Below, one piece after another: positions 1 to 7,477 of a stretch of DNA of 7,726 bases. Below the pieces are notes generated by a model, which saw only the letters and a list, made by a program, of their open reading frames with translations, searched no databases and was not told the DNA's origin. The translations under genes and the position numbers were made by a program. The DNA is from an uncultured Francisella sp. (GTDB taxonomy: Bacteria; Pseudomonadota; Gammaproteobacteria; Burkholderiales; Neisseriaceae), in NCBI GenBank assembly GCA_905373555.1, contig CAJPTP010000043.1, positions 1-7,726 on the forward strand, written 5' to 3'. Position 1 is the stretch's first letter; each line of letters opens with the position of its first letter.

Positions 1-2755
1 TCACAAGCAGCGGAACCGCGCTCTCGACGCCGCGGATGGCTTTCAGCTCGAATTGGGAATAATCGGCGCTCAATCGATCGATGACAAAATGACCCTGAGC
101 CGGTCGGGTTCCATAGGCGTCATCCGCAGGATGAGCCAAGAACACATCATAGGCGCCCATGTCGTTTGCCTGTGGGCGAAAGTCGTAAGCGAAGCGCCCA
201 TCCGCGTCGCCGACGAGGTTCACGCTCCGCTCAAAACCTTGAGCGCGCAAGATCAAGCGCAAAGCGGCGTTGGCCGCCGGCTTTCCGTCGGCTGCGCCCG
301 CGGCCTCCCCGGCGATGCGAATGGAGGCGTCGCCGAAAGAGACAGCGGGACTGACCGTCACGTTGCGCGCGAAATAAGGCAAAGAAGGCGCGGAAGGAGG
401 GGGAAGAGATTTTTGCACTGTGACGGAGCGCTCAGCCCAAGCGGTTTTTCCGGCCGCGTTCGTGGCCGCGGCGCGCAGGACATAGCGCCCGTCGGGCAAA
501 CCGCCCGCATTCCACTTGGCGCTGAACGGAGGGGAAGCGAGGGAGGCGAAAAGGCTGTCGTTGGCGAACAACTCCACTTTGGCGACGCCCGAGGAGTCGA
601 CCGCATTGGCTTCCACCAAAACGTCGGAGGCAATCTCGGCGCCTTCGGCCGGCGCCGAGATGGAAACACTCGGCGCGGCGGCGTCATAAAAGACCCCCAC
701 GGCGCCGCTCAATGGGCTTTCTCCGCGGCTGTTGCGGGCGCGGGCCGTGAGAGTGATCGAACCCTCGACGGGGGCGACGCTTCCTGCGAAGTTGCCGGAA
801 GAATCGACGGCAACGGGATCGCCCGCCGCCCGCCCATTGACGAAAATCTGCGCTTGCGAGCCCGGGGCGGCGGAACCCGCCACGGACAGCCGCGGAACGC
901 TGACCCGAGCTCCTTCCTTGGGTTCCGTGATGACGGGCGCGGCCGGGGCGCTTAAGCCAAGGGTGAAGGGTATGCTCAGCGCCGTTTGCCCGCCGTCGCC
1001 ATCCGCGACGACCACGGACAAGACATGGCCGCCATTGGGCAGTTGCGCAAAGTCAAAAAACCGTTCGAAGAAGACGGGCGCAACGCCCGCGTAAGTTTCG
1101 CCAAAAGCGTTCGCGCCGTCTATGCTGCCTTCGATGCGAGAAATGCCGGCCCGGCTTTCCGCGCGGATGGACAATGTTCCGGGTTGGCCGATGGCCGCTC
1201 CGGGCTCCAGCGGCGAGCCCGCATAGTTCACGGTGACGGCCGGCCCGTCGGCCGGCTTGAGCAGGAACTCGACCGCTTCGCTCGGTTCGCTCCTGCTGCC
1301 GTTCAGCATGGACACGACGTCGAGCGTGTTTGCCCCTTCCGAGCCGGTCGGCGCCCCGTCGATTCGAAACTTGCCGTCCGCGTCGGCCGCGCCCACTCCG
1401 ACTTGCTCGCCATTCACCCGAACGGCCACGTCGGATCCCGGATAAGCGATTCCCTCCACGGTCATGGTCGGGCGATCGAGCGCCGCGCCCGAAACCGGAG
1501 ACGTGATGACCGGGCGGGGCAACACGCGGAACAGAAACGGCTCGGAAGCGGCGCTTTCATTTCCCGCCGCGTCAAACGCGGAAAGGGAGACATACAAAGA
1601 GGAAACGCCCGGGGGAATCTTGACGTCTTGCGATCCGCTCAAAGGGAAGGCCAAATCTTCGTCAAAAAAAGCGTTTTCAAACGCGGCGTCGCCGGCGGCC
1701 CGCATATGAACCCGTCGAAGGCCGGACAAAGAGTCCTGCGCCGCATAGTCAACTTGAAAATCGACGCCGTTTTTCTGCGTGACGCGCTCCACCCGCGCCG
1801 TCGGCGGAGACAAATCGACGGTTGTCGCGGACGACAAATCCGACCAAATTTCCCAAGTGCCGCCGTTGTTGACGCTTCCGCGAACGCGCGCGACGTAACT
1901 CTCGCCGTCGACGGCCCCATCCGAGTAAACGTAGGAGTCGACATCCCCGACCGCCTCGTCGCGCAAGACGTCGCCTCTGAGATTTTGCGCTTGGATTTCA
2001 TAGGCGTTCAACGACGGGATTTTTTGCCATCTCCAGCTTGGCGCCGCATTGGTGAACGCGGCGCTCGGGGTCGGCGCCGCAGGGGTCAAGCCGGAAATGT
2101 CCTCGAAGGAATAGTCCGCCTCTTCGTTGACCGCATACTCGCCGTTTGCGCCGGGAGTAAGGGAGATGGCCTGCCCTTGCCTCAGCATGCCCGCCCGATT
2201 GCATCCGACGGAAACAAACCGCCCCTGCGCGCCTTGCGCGCCGACCGTCGCGGAGTCGCCTCTGCTGCGGGCGTCGCTCAAATACCGATACTGCAGTTTT
2301 ATTTCATTCGTTCCTTCGCTCAAAATCGCCTGAAACGTTCCCATCGGCAGGTTTGAGCCATAAAAGTACATGTTTGTCCATTGCGCGACCAATTGGCGAT
2401 GGGGCGCCTGCCCAATCGTCCGGTATTGGATCTTGCCCGGCGGTTGGCCGCGGACGTCCACGCGCAAATCATCCCAAAACACATAAATCGTCTGCGGAAA
2501 TTGCTCTCCCGTGAGACAGACGTTGGAATACGAGGTCGTCGGGTTGACAAATTGAATCAGCCCGTTTGTCGTGATGTAGAACTGGGTGTAGTCCACCCCG
2601 TAATAGTTGAACGCAAAGCCAATCGGGAAAGGGCCCGCCGCGCGATCGTCGCCGCTTAGGCCGGAATCGGCGGCATGCGCGAACGGCGACGCGAGCGGCA
2701 AGGAGAAAATCAAGAAAACCGCAACGAATCGCGCCCATCGGCGCAGGAACCCCAT
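1..2755 (-). CDS. Large secreted protein: nidogen-like domain plus FN3/Ig-like repeats (C-terminus beyond window)
   Basis: The frame is open for 918 codons and runs off the left edge, so the C-terminus is missing. Start ATG 2755-2753 is chosen because it opens a clear signal peptide (MGFLRRWARF, hydrophobic core, cleavage after AHA at residue 28) and GGGGA lies 5 nt upstream. In-frame ATGs at 2791, 2797, 2806 and 2881 would bury that signal. Residues about 41-205 resemble the nidogen/NIDO-like extracellular domain (FPIGFAFNYYGV, ITTNGLIQF, VFWDDL, APHRQLVAQW, GTFQAIL, EGTNEIKLQY). About 221-314 is FN3-like. About 315-408, 410-495, 500-600, 601-685 and 689-780 look like Ig-like beta-sandwich units (PVITSPVSGAAL, PGSDVAVRVNG, PVITEPKEGARV, SVSISAPAEGAEI, VAKVELFAND). 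From about 783 a Pro-rich linker leads to another beta domain. Cys80 and Cys185 could pair. No catalytic motif is seen. Probable role, by inference from architecture: cell-surface or matrix adhesion. It follows gene 1 on the same strand, probably in the same operon. Confidence 0.9.
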   Translation of the reverse strand, partial: MGFLRRWARFVAVFLIFSLPLASPFAHAADSGLSGDDRAAGPFPIGFAFNYYGVDYTQFYITTNGLIQFVNPTTSYSNVCLTGEQFPQTIYVFWDDLRVDVRGQPPGKIQYRTIGQAPHRQLVAQWTNMYFYGSNLPMGTFQAILSEGTNEIKLQYRYLSDARSRGDSATVGAQGAQGRFVSVGCNRAGMLRQGQAISLTPGANGEYAVNEEADYSFEDISGLTPAAPTPSAAFTNAAPSWRWQKIPSLNAYEIQAQNLRGDVLRDEAVGDVDSYVYSDGAVDGESYVARVRGSVNNGGTWEIWSDLSSATTVDLSPPTARVERVTQKNGVDFQVDYAAQDSLSGLRRVHMRAAGDAAFENAFFDEDLAFPLSGSQDVKIPPGVSSLYVSLSAFDAAGNESAASEPFLFRVLPRPVITSPVSGAALDRPTMTVEGIAYPGSDVAVRVNGEQVGVGAADADGKFRIDGAPTGSEGANTLDVVSMLNGSRSEPSEAVEFLLKPADGPAVTVNYAGSPLEPGAAIGQPGTLSIRAESRAGISRIEGSIDGANAFGETYAGVAPVFFERFFDFAQLPNGGHVLSVVVADGDGGQTALSIPFTLGLSAPAAPVITEPKEGARVSVPRLSVAGSAAPGSQAQIFVNGRAAGDPVAVDSSGNFAGSVAPVEGSITLTARARNSRGESPLSGAVGVFYDAAAPSVSISAPAEGAEIASDVLVEANAVDSSGVAKVELFANDSLFASLASPPFSAKWNAGGLPDGRYVLRAAATNAAGKTAWAERSVTVQKSLPPPSAPSLPYFARNVTVSPAVSFGDASIRIAGEAAGAADGKPAANAALRLILRAQGFERSVNLVGDADGRFAYDFRPQANDMGAYDVFLAHPADDAYGTRPAQGHFVIDRLSADYSQFELKAIRGVESAVPLLV

Positions 2756-2882
2756 GATCGTCCCCGCAATGGATCTCGAAAAAGCAAACATGCGCATCGC
2801 CCGCATCGGCCGATCAACACAACCGGCCAATTCGGAAAACAAACGCTGAGCAAAGCGCAAAATGATTTCGGCTGTTTTCATG

Positions 2883-2927
2883 GCGACTCGTTTCGACTTC
2901 CCGACTCATTGGGCGAGCGCCCGTTTC
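2883..2927 (+). repeat. Arm 1 of a perfect 45-bp inverted repeat (intergenic copy)
   Basis: The sequence from GCGACTCGTTTCG to GCGAGCGCCCGTTTC is the exact reverse complement of 3619-3663. Identity stops sharply at both ends. In this orientation its plus strand spells the same residues (ATRFDFPTHWASARF) that gene 1 encodes on the minus strand, so this is a displaced inverted copy of gene 1 coding sequence in the intergenic gap. Confidence 0.95.
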
Positions 2928-2948
2928 ACTTTCGTTGCCGAGGGCGGC

Positions 2949-2969
2949 GCCGGCGAATCAAGCGCCGGC
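2949..2969. repeat. Small GC-rich intergenic hairpin
   Basis: A 7-bp perfect stem (GCCGGCG / CGCCGGC) with a 7-nt loop. It is not followed by a T-run on the minus strand, so it does not look like an intrinsic terminator. It may be chance in GC-rich DNA. Confidence 0.4.
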
Positions 2970-3051
2970 CGCCCCGGTCAACCGAGACGGAGGCAAGCCG
3001 AGCCCATCGACCGCGACAACCATTGCGCCGTCGGCGAATTCAAACGGAAAC

Positions 3052-6000
3052 TCAGGGCCGAGCCATTGGCCGCGCCCGACGCTTCCCCTCCGCCCCGCGC
3101 GGCCGCCTCCCCGACGAGCCTTCAGAGGATTCCGCCGCGCGGTTTTCAAAACTCGCCATCAAAGGCCGGGCGGCGCCGTTCGCCGTGACAACGACGCGAA
3201 ACGATCCTTGCAGTTCGTTGGCCGTCAAGGCCGGAGAGACGGCGACGCCGTCCGCGCCGGTGAGCGCCGAGGCCGCAACCTTGTTTCCGTCAAAAAAGGC
3301 GGATGGGCCTTCCGCGGGCAACGAGAAGCGCACGATGACGGCGGGCCTGGGGACGCCTTGCCCATTCACCACGCGCACGGAGATGCGCTGACCGTAAGCC
3401 GCGCCGACCGCCGCGCTTTGATTGACGCCCGCAACGGGCGTCAGCTTCAGCGTGGGCGCAATCACGCTGTTGGACAAGGAAAAATCAACGCCGCCCTCCT
3501 TGCCATCAACGCTCGCGCGCGCCCGATACGATCCCGCCAAATAGTTTGCCTTGAATTCGGGGGACGCGGCATAGCCCTCTTCGTCAGTCAAGACAACGGC
3601 GCCGGGCTCGCCGTCCGCGAAACGGGCGCTCGCCCAATGAGTCGGGAAGTCGAAACGAGTCGCAACGCCCGCCGCGGGCCGCCCTGCGGAATTGAGCGCT
3701 TGAACAACCAAAGGGGAGCCAAAAGGAGCGCCGATCTGAGCCGTCTGGGCGTCGCCGGACGCCATGCGCAATGAAACGGATCCGTCCGGCCCGGGGCCGC
3801 CGCGATTGGACAACGCAAAGCCGATCGGAGCGGCGCCGCCGGTTTGCGCCTTCACGACGTAGCGCCCCGGAGCCGAATTGGCCGTCAAAGGAGGGCTGAC
3901 GGCCAAACCGAATTCATCGGTCACAGACTCCGCCGCGCGTTTCCCGCCCTCAAAATAGGCGCCCGGGCCGGCGGAGGGGGCTTCAAAACGCACCGTCGCC
4001 CCGGCGAACGGCAAACCTTCGGCGCCCTCCGCGCGCGCCTGAAGCGGACGCGCGAACGGGCCATTGACCTGAGCAAACTGCCCCGAGCCCGACGCCGCCG
4101 TCAGCCTGACGGGATGAGGCGCCGCATGACGCGCCCAACTCAACTGCTCCGCCCCCATCCAACGCGCCGCATCCAAACGCAACGACTCAATGTCTTGGCG
4201 CCCCGCAAAGCCGACGTCATCCAGCAAGCCCAGCAAGTCCGCCAAACGCCGCAAAACAACGTCCCATTGCCCTTGCGACCGGCCCGCCCGGGCTGCGGCC
4301 GCCGCTTGGAGGGCCCCGTCGATTGTCTGTTGCGTTTCGGGAGCTCCGCCTTGAAGTTTCGTCAGCGCCTCGTCGACTTTCCGCGCCAAACCGTCGGCGT
4401 CGGCCACCGCGATTGGCATTGTCTTGACGTCAAGCAAGTTGGAGGATTCATCCAGCAAAAGAACCTGCTCTTGAACATCGCCCGCGGTTTGCGGCAGCGT
4501 CAACGTCATCTCGGCGGACAGGCTTTGCCCGGGCTCCGGGCTCCATGCCCATTCGACCAGCTGAGGCTCGTCGCGCGCAGGGGCGGGGGTCGCGGCGCCG
4601 TGGCCCATCCCAACGGGCAGCCGCGCGAGCGCCCTGACCTCCCGAACCGGCGCCCCGGCGTCGGCGCCGTTGCGAACGACGATGCGCAAAGGCAACTTGG
4701 AGCCCGCCAAGGCCGGGTCGGAGCGCGGCTGTGGCGCAAAATCCTTGAGTTGCCGCTCCGCATAGCCCTTCCAAAAGCTTGCAAACTCGCCGTTCATGCT
4801 TGCAATCAAATCAAAGCCCAAGACCCAAGACCGCCCCAGCCCCAAAGATCCCGCCGCGATGACGGGAACGCCGGCGTCGGCGCTTTGGGCCAAGCTTCGC
4901 GCCGAGGGCGACGCAAGCAGCAAACCGTTGAGCTTGCCGCTTGCGATCCGGGCGGTTGATTCGTTCGGGAAAACGACCGACCGCCCGGCGCCAATGGGAG
5001 GCCGGACAAAGCGAACCCCCATCGCGGTCTCCAAAAGGCGTTCCCCGGCCTCGGAGCCCGAAGACTCGGGGAAAGCGTCGACGATCAAAGTTGCGCCTCG
5101 AAGCTCGGCCGCGCGGATTTCCGCGACGTCCTGTTCGTCAAGCTTGCCGGCGCCGCCATGCAGCCACAGCGTGTTGCTCGAGCCGCCGCGCTGCTCGAAA
5201 CGCCACTCCTCGGCCGTCGTGACCGTTTTGAGCGACCGCGCGCGGCCGTCGAGGGCCGCGCGCGCCGCTTGAGCCCGCTCCTTTTCGCAGGCGGCCTGTT
5301 CCGTCGGCGCAGCCGAGGGGCAGGACACAAGCATCAGCGCCAAAGTTTGGGATGGCAGCGACTGCGTGATCTCAACCGCATTGGTTGAATCGGGCAAGAC
5401 CGTCAACCCCAGCAAAGCGCTGTTGTTGGAAAAATCGGGGTCGGAGGCGGCCGCCCCGACGCTCACGGGCCAAGCAACGCCGCCGCCCGCGCCGTCGGCG
5501 GCGCGATCCGCCTTGACGCCGAGAGTCAGCGCCGCGCTTTGGTCTTTGGCAAGGCCGCCGATTGACCACACCCCGTCGGCATATTCGCCAACGCCGGCGA
5601 CGACGCTTTGCAAGGAAAGGCCCAAGGGCAAGGCGACTTGGGCCGTGACGCCGCGCGCTTCGTCTTCGCCCAAATTGCGCACGGAGACTTCCACGCTTGC
5701 GGTTTCATTCCCGCGCAGTTGCGGCCTGTCCGTTTTGATGGCTATGGAAACATCCGCGGCGCCGTCGGGCGCGTTCGCAACGGGCCTGCGTTTGGCGATC
5801 ATGTAGCCGGCGGCGTTGGCGCCCGGGGCCAGCTCAATGCCCTTGATGAAGCCCGGCCCCGACGTTCCGCCTGCGCCGCCCGCCGCAAAGGCGCCGTCGA
5901 TCCACCCGTCGACGGGCTCCGCCTCGAGCCGGTAAACTCCGGGATCCAACCCCGTGAAACTGAAAGCGCCGAGAGAATCCGTGTGGGCTTGGCGCAAAAT

Positions 6001-6966
6001 ATTCCGACCGCCGGAATCCACCCCTTTGAGAATGACGCCCAAATTGCCCTCGGGCGGCTCATCCCTCTCCCGAACCCCGTTGCCGTTGGCGTCGCGCCAA
6101 GCGCCGCCCGACAAGACCGCGCCAAGGTTTGGGGCAAACTCCAATATGTAATCGCCCGCGGCGTTGCAGTCGAACACGCGCAAAAAATGAGACCAACTCA
6201 AGTCGGCGTTTTGAGTCTTGGACAGCCAGAAATTTCGGGGCGACAAAACCTTGCCGTCGCTGCGCACCACGCGCGCCAAGGTTTTTTTGCCGTCAAAGGG
6301 ATCCGGAAGTTTGACGTGGGCCAAATTGGCGGAATAGGGAAAGGACAACCGAAGCTTGTCATCCGAGATTTTGGTCAAAATCGCTTGGCTTGAAACGTCA
6401 AGCGCATCGGCGTCGGCCCCGTCGGAGCCGTACACTCGGTAGCCGTCGCCGGTGTCGACCAAGAAGTCGGGCTCATCGTCATGGCCGGGCAGATCAACCA
6501 ACACATCCCGCTCCAGCTTGCGCGCGCGCGTTTCCTTGACGAGCGAGGAGACGGCGCCGCCCAAAGAGTCCGAATGGCTGAAATCGGCCTTGAAATCCAC
6601 GAAACGCCCCGCAAGCGAAGCCTCCATGACCCAACGGCCCGCCTTGGCCTTCCCGGGAGGAATATCGCCCAAGTCCAACAGCCAGCTCTTGCCCCGCATG
6701 TCGTTGCCGACATACCCGCCCAAGATGCGGAAGTCGATCGGCAGACCTTGGCGGTTGTCCACAATCTTGGCTTGGGCCGAATCGATCACGGTTTTTGCGG
6801 AAACGCCGGCGCCGACATTGGACACTCGAACGCCCAGCGTGAAAGGCTCAGAGGGTTCGACCTCCAAAGTCAGCGGGTCGTCGGCGTAAACATCGGTCGG
6901 CAGAAAATAATCCAGCTCAAGAAGAGGCTGGGGAAGAACAACCACGTAATCGGGCGCCACGTCCAC
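3052..6966 (-). CDS. Main body of an interrupted large secreted multidomain protein (SdrD-B, CARDB/DUF11, GATase-like, three Big_1 Ig domains)
   Basis: A 1304-codon frame, nominally starting at GTG 6966. It is in the same frame as the upstream ORF and separated from it only by TAA and two codons, so it is the 3' part of one gene. The conserved block continues across the stop (VDVAPDYVVVLPQPLLELDY). ORF residues about 1-275 are CARDB-like and similar to long surface proteins of Deltaproteobacteria (YFLPTDVY, DDPLTLEVEPSEPFTLG, DIPPGKAKAGRW, RVVRSDGKVLSPRNFWLSKT). About 279-390 is SdrD-B-like (WRDANGNGVRERDEPPEGN, FTGLDPGVYRLE). About 396-524 is DUF11/CARDB-like. About 530-740 resembles the GATase-like fold found beside vWA or CARDB domains (LWLHGGAGKLDE, GATLIVDAFP, GSLGLGRSWVLGFDL), without an obvious nucleophile Cys. 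About 742-848 is another beta domain and 851-950 is helical, Ala/Leu-rich. About 952-1050, 1060-1155 and 1172-1275 are Big_1-like repeats (GVAVSPALTANELQGSFRV). Alone it lacks a signal peptide and would not be exported. The tail from about 1280 is Arg-rich and possibly out of frame. No membrane anchor is seen. Confidence 0.85.
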   Translation of the reverse strand: MDVAPDYVVVLPQPLLELDYFLPTDVYADDPLTLEVEPSEPFTLGVRVSNVGAGVSAKTVIDSAQAKIVDNRQGLPIDFRILGGYVGNDMRGKSWLLDLGDIPPGKAKAGRWVMEASLAGRFVDFKADFSHSDSLGGAVSSLVKETRARKLERDVLVDLPGHDDEPDFLVDTGDGYRVYGSDGADADALDVSSQAILTKISDDKLRLSFPYSANLAHVKLPDPFDGKKTLARVVRSDGKVLSPRNFWLSKTQNADLSWSHFLRVFDCNAAGDYILEFAPNLGAVLSGGAWRDANGNGVRERDEPPEGNLGVILKGVDSGGRNILRQAHTDSLGAFSFTGLDPGVYRLEAEPVDGWIDGAFAAGGAGGTSGPGFIKGIELAPGANAAGYMIAKRRPVANAPDGAADVSIAIKTDRPQLRGNETASVEVSVRNLGEDEARGVTAQVALPLGLSLQSVVAGVGEYADGVWSIGGLAKDQSAALTLGVKADRAADGAGGGVAWPVSVGAAASDPDFSNNSALLGLTVLPDSTNAVEITQSLPSQTLALMLVSCPSAAPTEQAACEKERAQAARAALDGRARSLKTVTTAEEWRFEQRGGSSNTLWLHGGAGKLDEQDVAEIRAAELRGATLIVDAFPESSGSEAGERLLETAMGVRFVRPPIGAGRSVVFPNESTARIASGKLNGLLLASPSARSLAQSADAGVPVIAAGSLGLGRSWVLGFDLIASMNGEFASFWKGYAERQLKDFAPQPRSDPALAGSKLPLRIVVRNGADAGAPVREVRALARLPVGMGHGAATPAPARDEPQLVEWAWSPEPGQSLSAEMTLTLPQTAGDVQEQVLLLDESSNLLDVKTMPIAVADADGLARKVDEALTKLQGGAPETQQTIDGALQAAAAARAGRSQGQWDVVLRRLADLLGLLDDVGFAGRQDIESLRLDAARWMGAEQLSWARHAAPHPVRLTAASGSGQFAQVNGPFARPLQARAEGAEGLPFAGATVRFEAPSAGPGAYFEGGKRAAESVTDEFGLAVSPPLTANSAPGRYVVKAQTGGAAPIGFALSNRGGPGPDGSVSLRMASGDAQTAQIGAPFGSPLVVQALNSAGRPAAGVATRFDFPTHWASARFADGEPGAVVLTDEEGYAASPEFKANYLAGSYRARASVDGKEGGVDFSLSNSVIAPTLKLTPVAGVNQSAAVGAAYGQRISVRVVNGQGVPRPAVIVRFSLPAEGPSAFFDGNKVAASALTGADGVAVSPALTANELQGSFRVVVTANGAARPLMASFENRAAESSEGSSGRRPRGAEGKRRARPMARP
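3619..3663 (-). repeat. Arm 2 of the 45-bp inverted repeat, inside gene 1 (source copy)
   Basis: This arm lies in the second Big_1-like domain of gene 1 and encodes ATRFDFPTHWASARF in frame, with normal domain sequence on both sides (GRPAAGV before, ADGEPGAVVLTDEEGYAA after). It is therefore the original, and 2883-2927 is the copy. The two arms are 691 bp apart. Confidence 0.95.
5237..5264. repeat. Strong GC hairpin inside gene 1
   Basis: Perfect 11-bp arms (CGCGCGCGGCC / GGCCGCGCGCG) around a 6-nt loop, within codons for ARAALDGRARS at the start of the GATase-like region. It is probably a by-product of Ala/Arg codons in GC-rich DNA. Confidence 0.6.
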
Positions 6967-6972
6967 CGCGGC

Positions 6973-6975
6973 TTA
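6973..6975 (-). other. In-frame TAA stop splitting gene 1
   Basis: On the minus strand the reading is ...AAC GGG CGG TAA GCC GCG GTG GAC GTG GCG CCC. The frame is the same before and after the stop. The protein character is continuous across it (ISYALNGR, stop, AAVDVAPDYVVV), so one codon is replaced rather than the frame being shifted. A GTG 6 nt after the stop could allow re-initiation, but that product would lack the signal peptide. Confidence 0.85.
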
Positions 6976-7464
6976 CCGCCCGTTGAGGGCGTAGCTGATT
7001 TTGGCCCCAATGTAGTACAGTCGGCCGTTGGCTTCCCCGCCGCCCGCGCCTTGCGAAGGAATAATCAGCCAATGGATATCCGCAGTGGTTTTGCCGCTCA
7101 GGACGCCCCCATCCAAGCCGCTGACGCCTTCCATTCTGTCAATTCGATAAAAAAAGTCGGCGCCGACCCGATCCGGATCGTTCGTCGCGACCACCGGCCG
7201 TTGGTCTTGATCCATGAACTCAAGCTCGACTTTGAGGTCGGTCAGGCTGTCTTCCAAGCCATTGCGGACAATCATGTGGGCGTCAAAAGCTTGGCGCTCT
7301 AGCGGGAGCTTTTGCTCGATGACGATCTTGACCTCGGCGCAAACGGATTCCTGCGCGCGCAGCTGAAAAGGAAACATCAGCCCAAGCAGCGCAATCAACG
7401 CCAACGGCAAGCATCGGCCGGCTCGTCGGAAAAACGCGCTTTTCTTCCCGCTGTCCTTGCGCAT
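6973..7464 (-). CDS. N-terminal part of the same secreted protein, cut short by an in-frame TAA
   Basis: This is the 5' part of gene 1, giving 163 residues before TAA. Start ATG 7464-7462 is preferred: AAGGAAG lies 6 nt upstream and the product opens with a good signal peptide (basic MRKDSGKKSAFFRRAGR, then a hydrophobic core, cleavage likely after LRA at about residue 37). The frame also extends to TTG 7533, which has less support. The mature part begins near QESVCAEV and is beta-rich (VIEQKLPLERQAFDAHMIV, DLKVELEFMDQDQRPVV, TTADIHWLIIPSQGAG, YYIGAKISYALNG). I recognise this as the N-terminal region of long CARDB/Ig surface proteins, in which the chain normally continues directly into a 'VAPD..VLPQP' segment, as the next ORF here does. 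It would be made as an exported fragment unless the stop is read through, is a sequencing error, or is a recent mutation. It has no independent function that I recognise. Confidence 0.8.
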   Translation of the reverse strand: MRKDSGKKSAFFRRAGRCLPLALIALLGLMFPFQLRAQESVCAEVKIVIEQKLPLERQAFDAHMIVRNGLEDSLTDLKVELEFMDQDQRPVVATNDPDRVGADFFYRIDRMEGVSGLDGGVLSGKTTADIHWLIIPSQGAGGGEANGRLYYIGAKISYALNGR

Positions 7465-7470
7465 CGCTCT

Positions 7471-7477
7471 CTTCCTT
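7471..7477 (-). promoter_or_regulatory. Shine-Dalgarno sequence of gene 1
   Basis: The minus strand reads AAGGAAG followed by AGAGCG and ATG, which is a near-consensus site at 6-nt spacing. It settles the start of gene 1 at 7464 rather than at TTG 7533 further upstream. Confidence 0.7.

Larger units (their letters stand above)
2756..3051. other. Gap between gene 1 and gene 2
   Basis: These 296 bp lie between the TGA of gene 1 and the ATG of gene 2. They hold one arm of a 45-bp inverted repeat (2883-2927), a GC-rich hairpin (2949-2969), and the weak GGGGA ribosome-binding site of gene 2 (2761-2765). No good promoter and no hairpin followed by a T-run were seen on the minus strand, so transcription probably continues from gene 1 into gene 2. 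The part next to gene 1 (about 2960-3050) may be former C-terminal coding sequence lost by a frameshift. Confidence 0.6.

Noticed and set aside
986..2356. 456-codon plus-strand ORF, with others at 53-955, 2381-2659 and 2675-3391
   Set aside because: Over 1-2755 they lie in codon register with the minus-strand gene, which has a signal peptide and recognisable domains. Their products are Arg/Gly-rich with no domain sense, typical antisense shadows in GC-rich DNA.
2756..2881. Longer version of gene 2 starting at ATG 2881, 2806, 2797 or 2791
   Set aside because: The extra N-terminus would place the signal peptide internally and none of these starts has a ribosome-binding site. ATG 2755 has both a signal peptide and GGGGA upstream.
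2862..3188. Plus-strand ORF containing ATRFDFPTHWASARF
   Set aside because: The recognisable residues come only from the inverted 45-bp copy of gene 1. The rest is a low-complexity antisense-like reading.
2883..3663. Invertible DNA switch exchanging the C-terminus of gene 1
   Set aside because: Inversion would replace the last Ig domains with an antisense-like tail, and no recombinase gene is in the window. It is kept only as a test within the repeat finding.
3844..4959. 371-codon plus-strand ORF, and others at 2935-3774, 5608-6393 and 6481-7302
   Set aside because: They share codon register with gene 1 on the other strand, have Arg-rich products, and show no good ribosome-binding site or motif.
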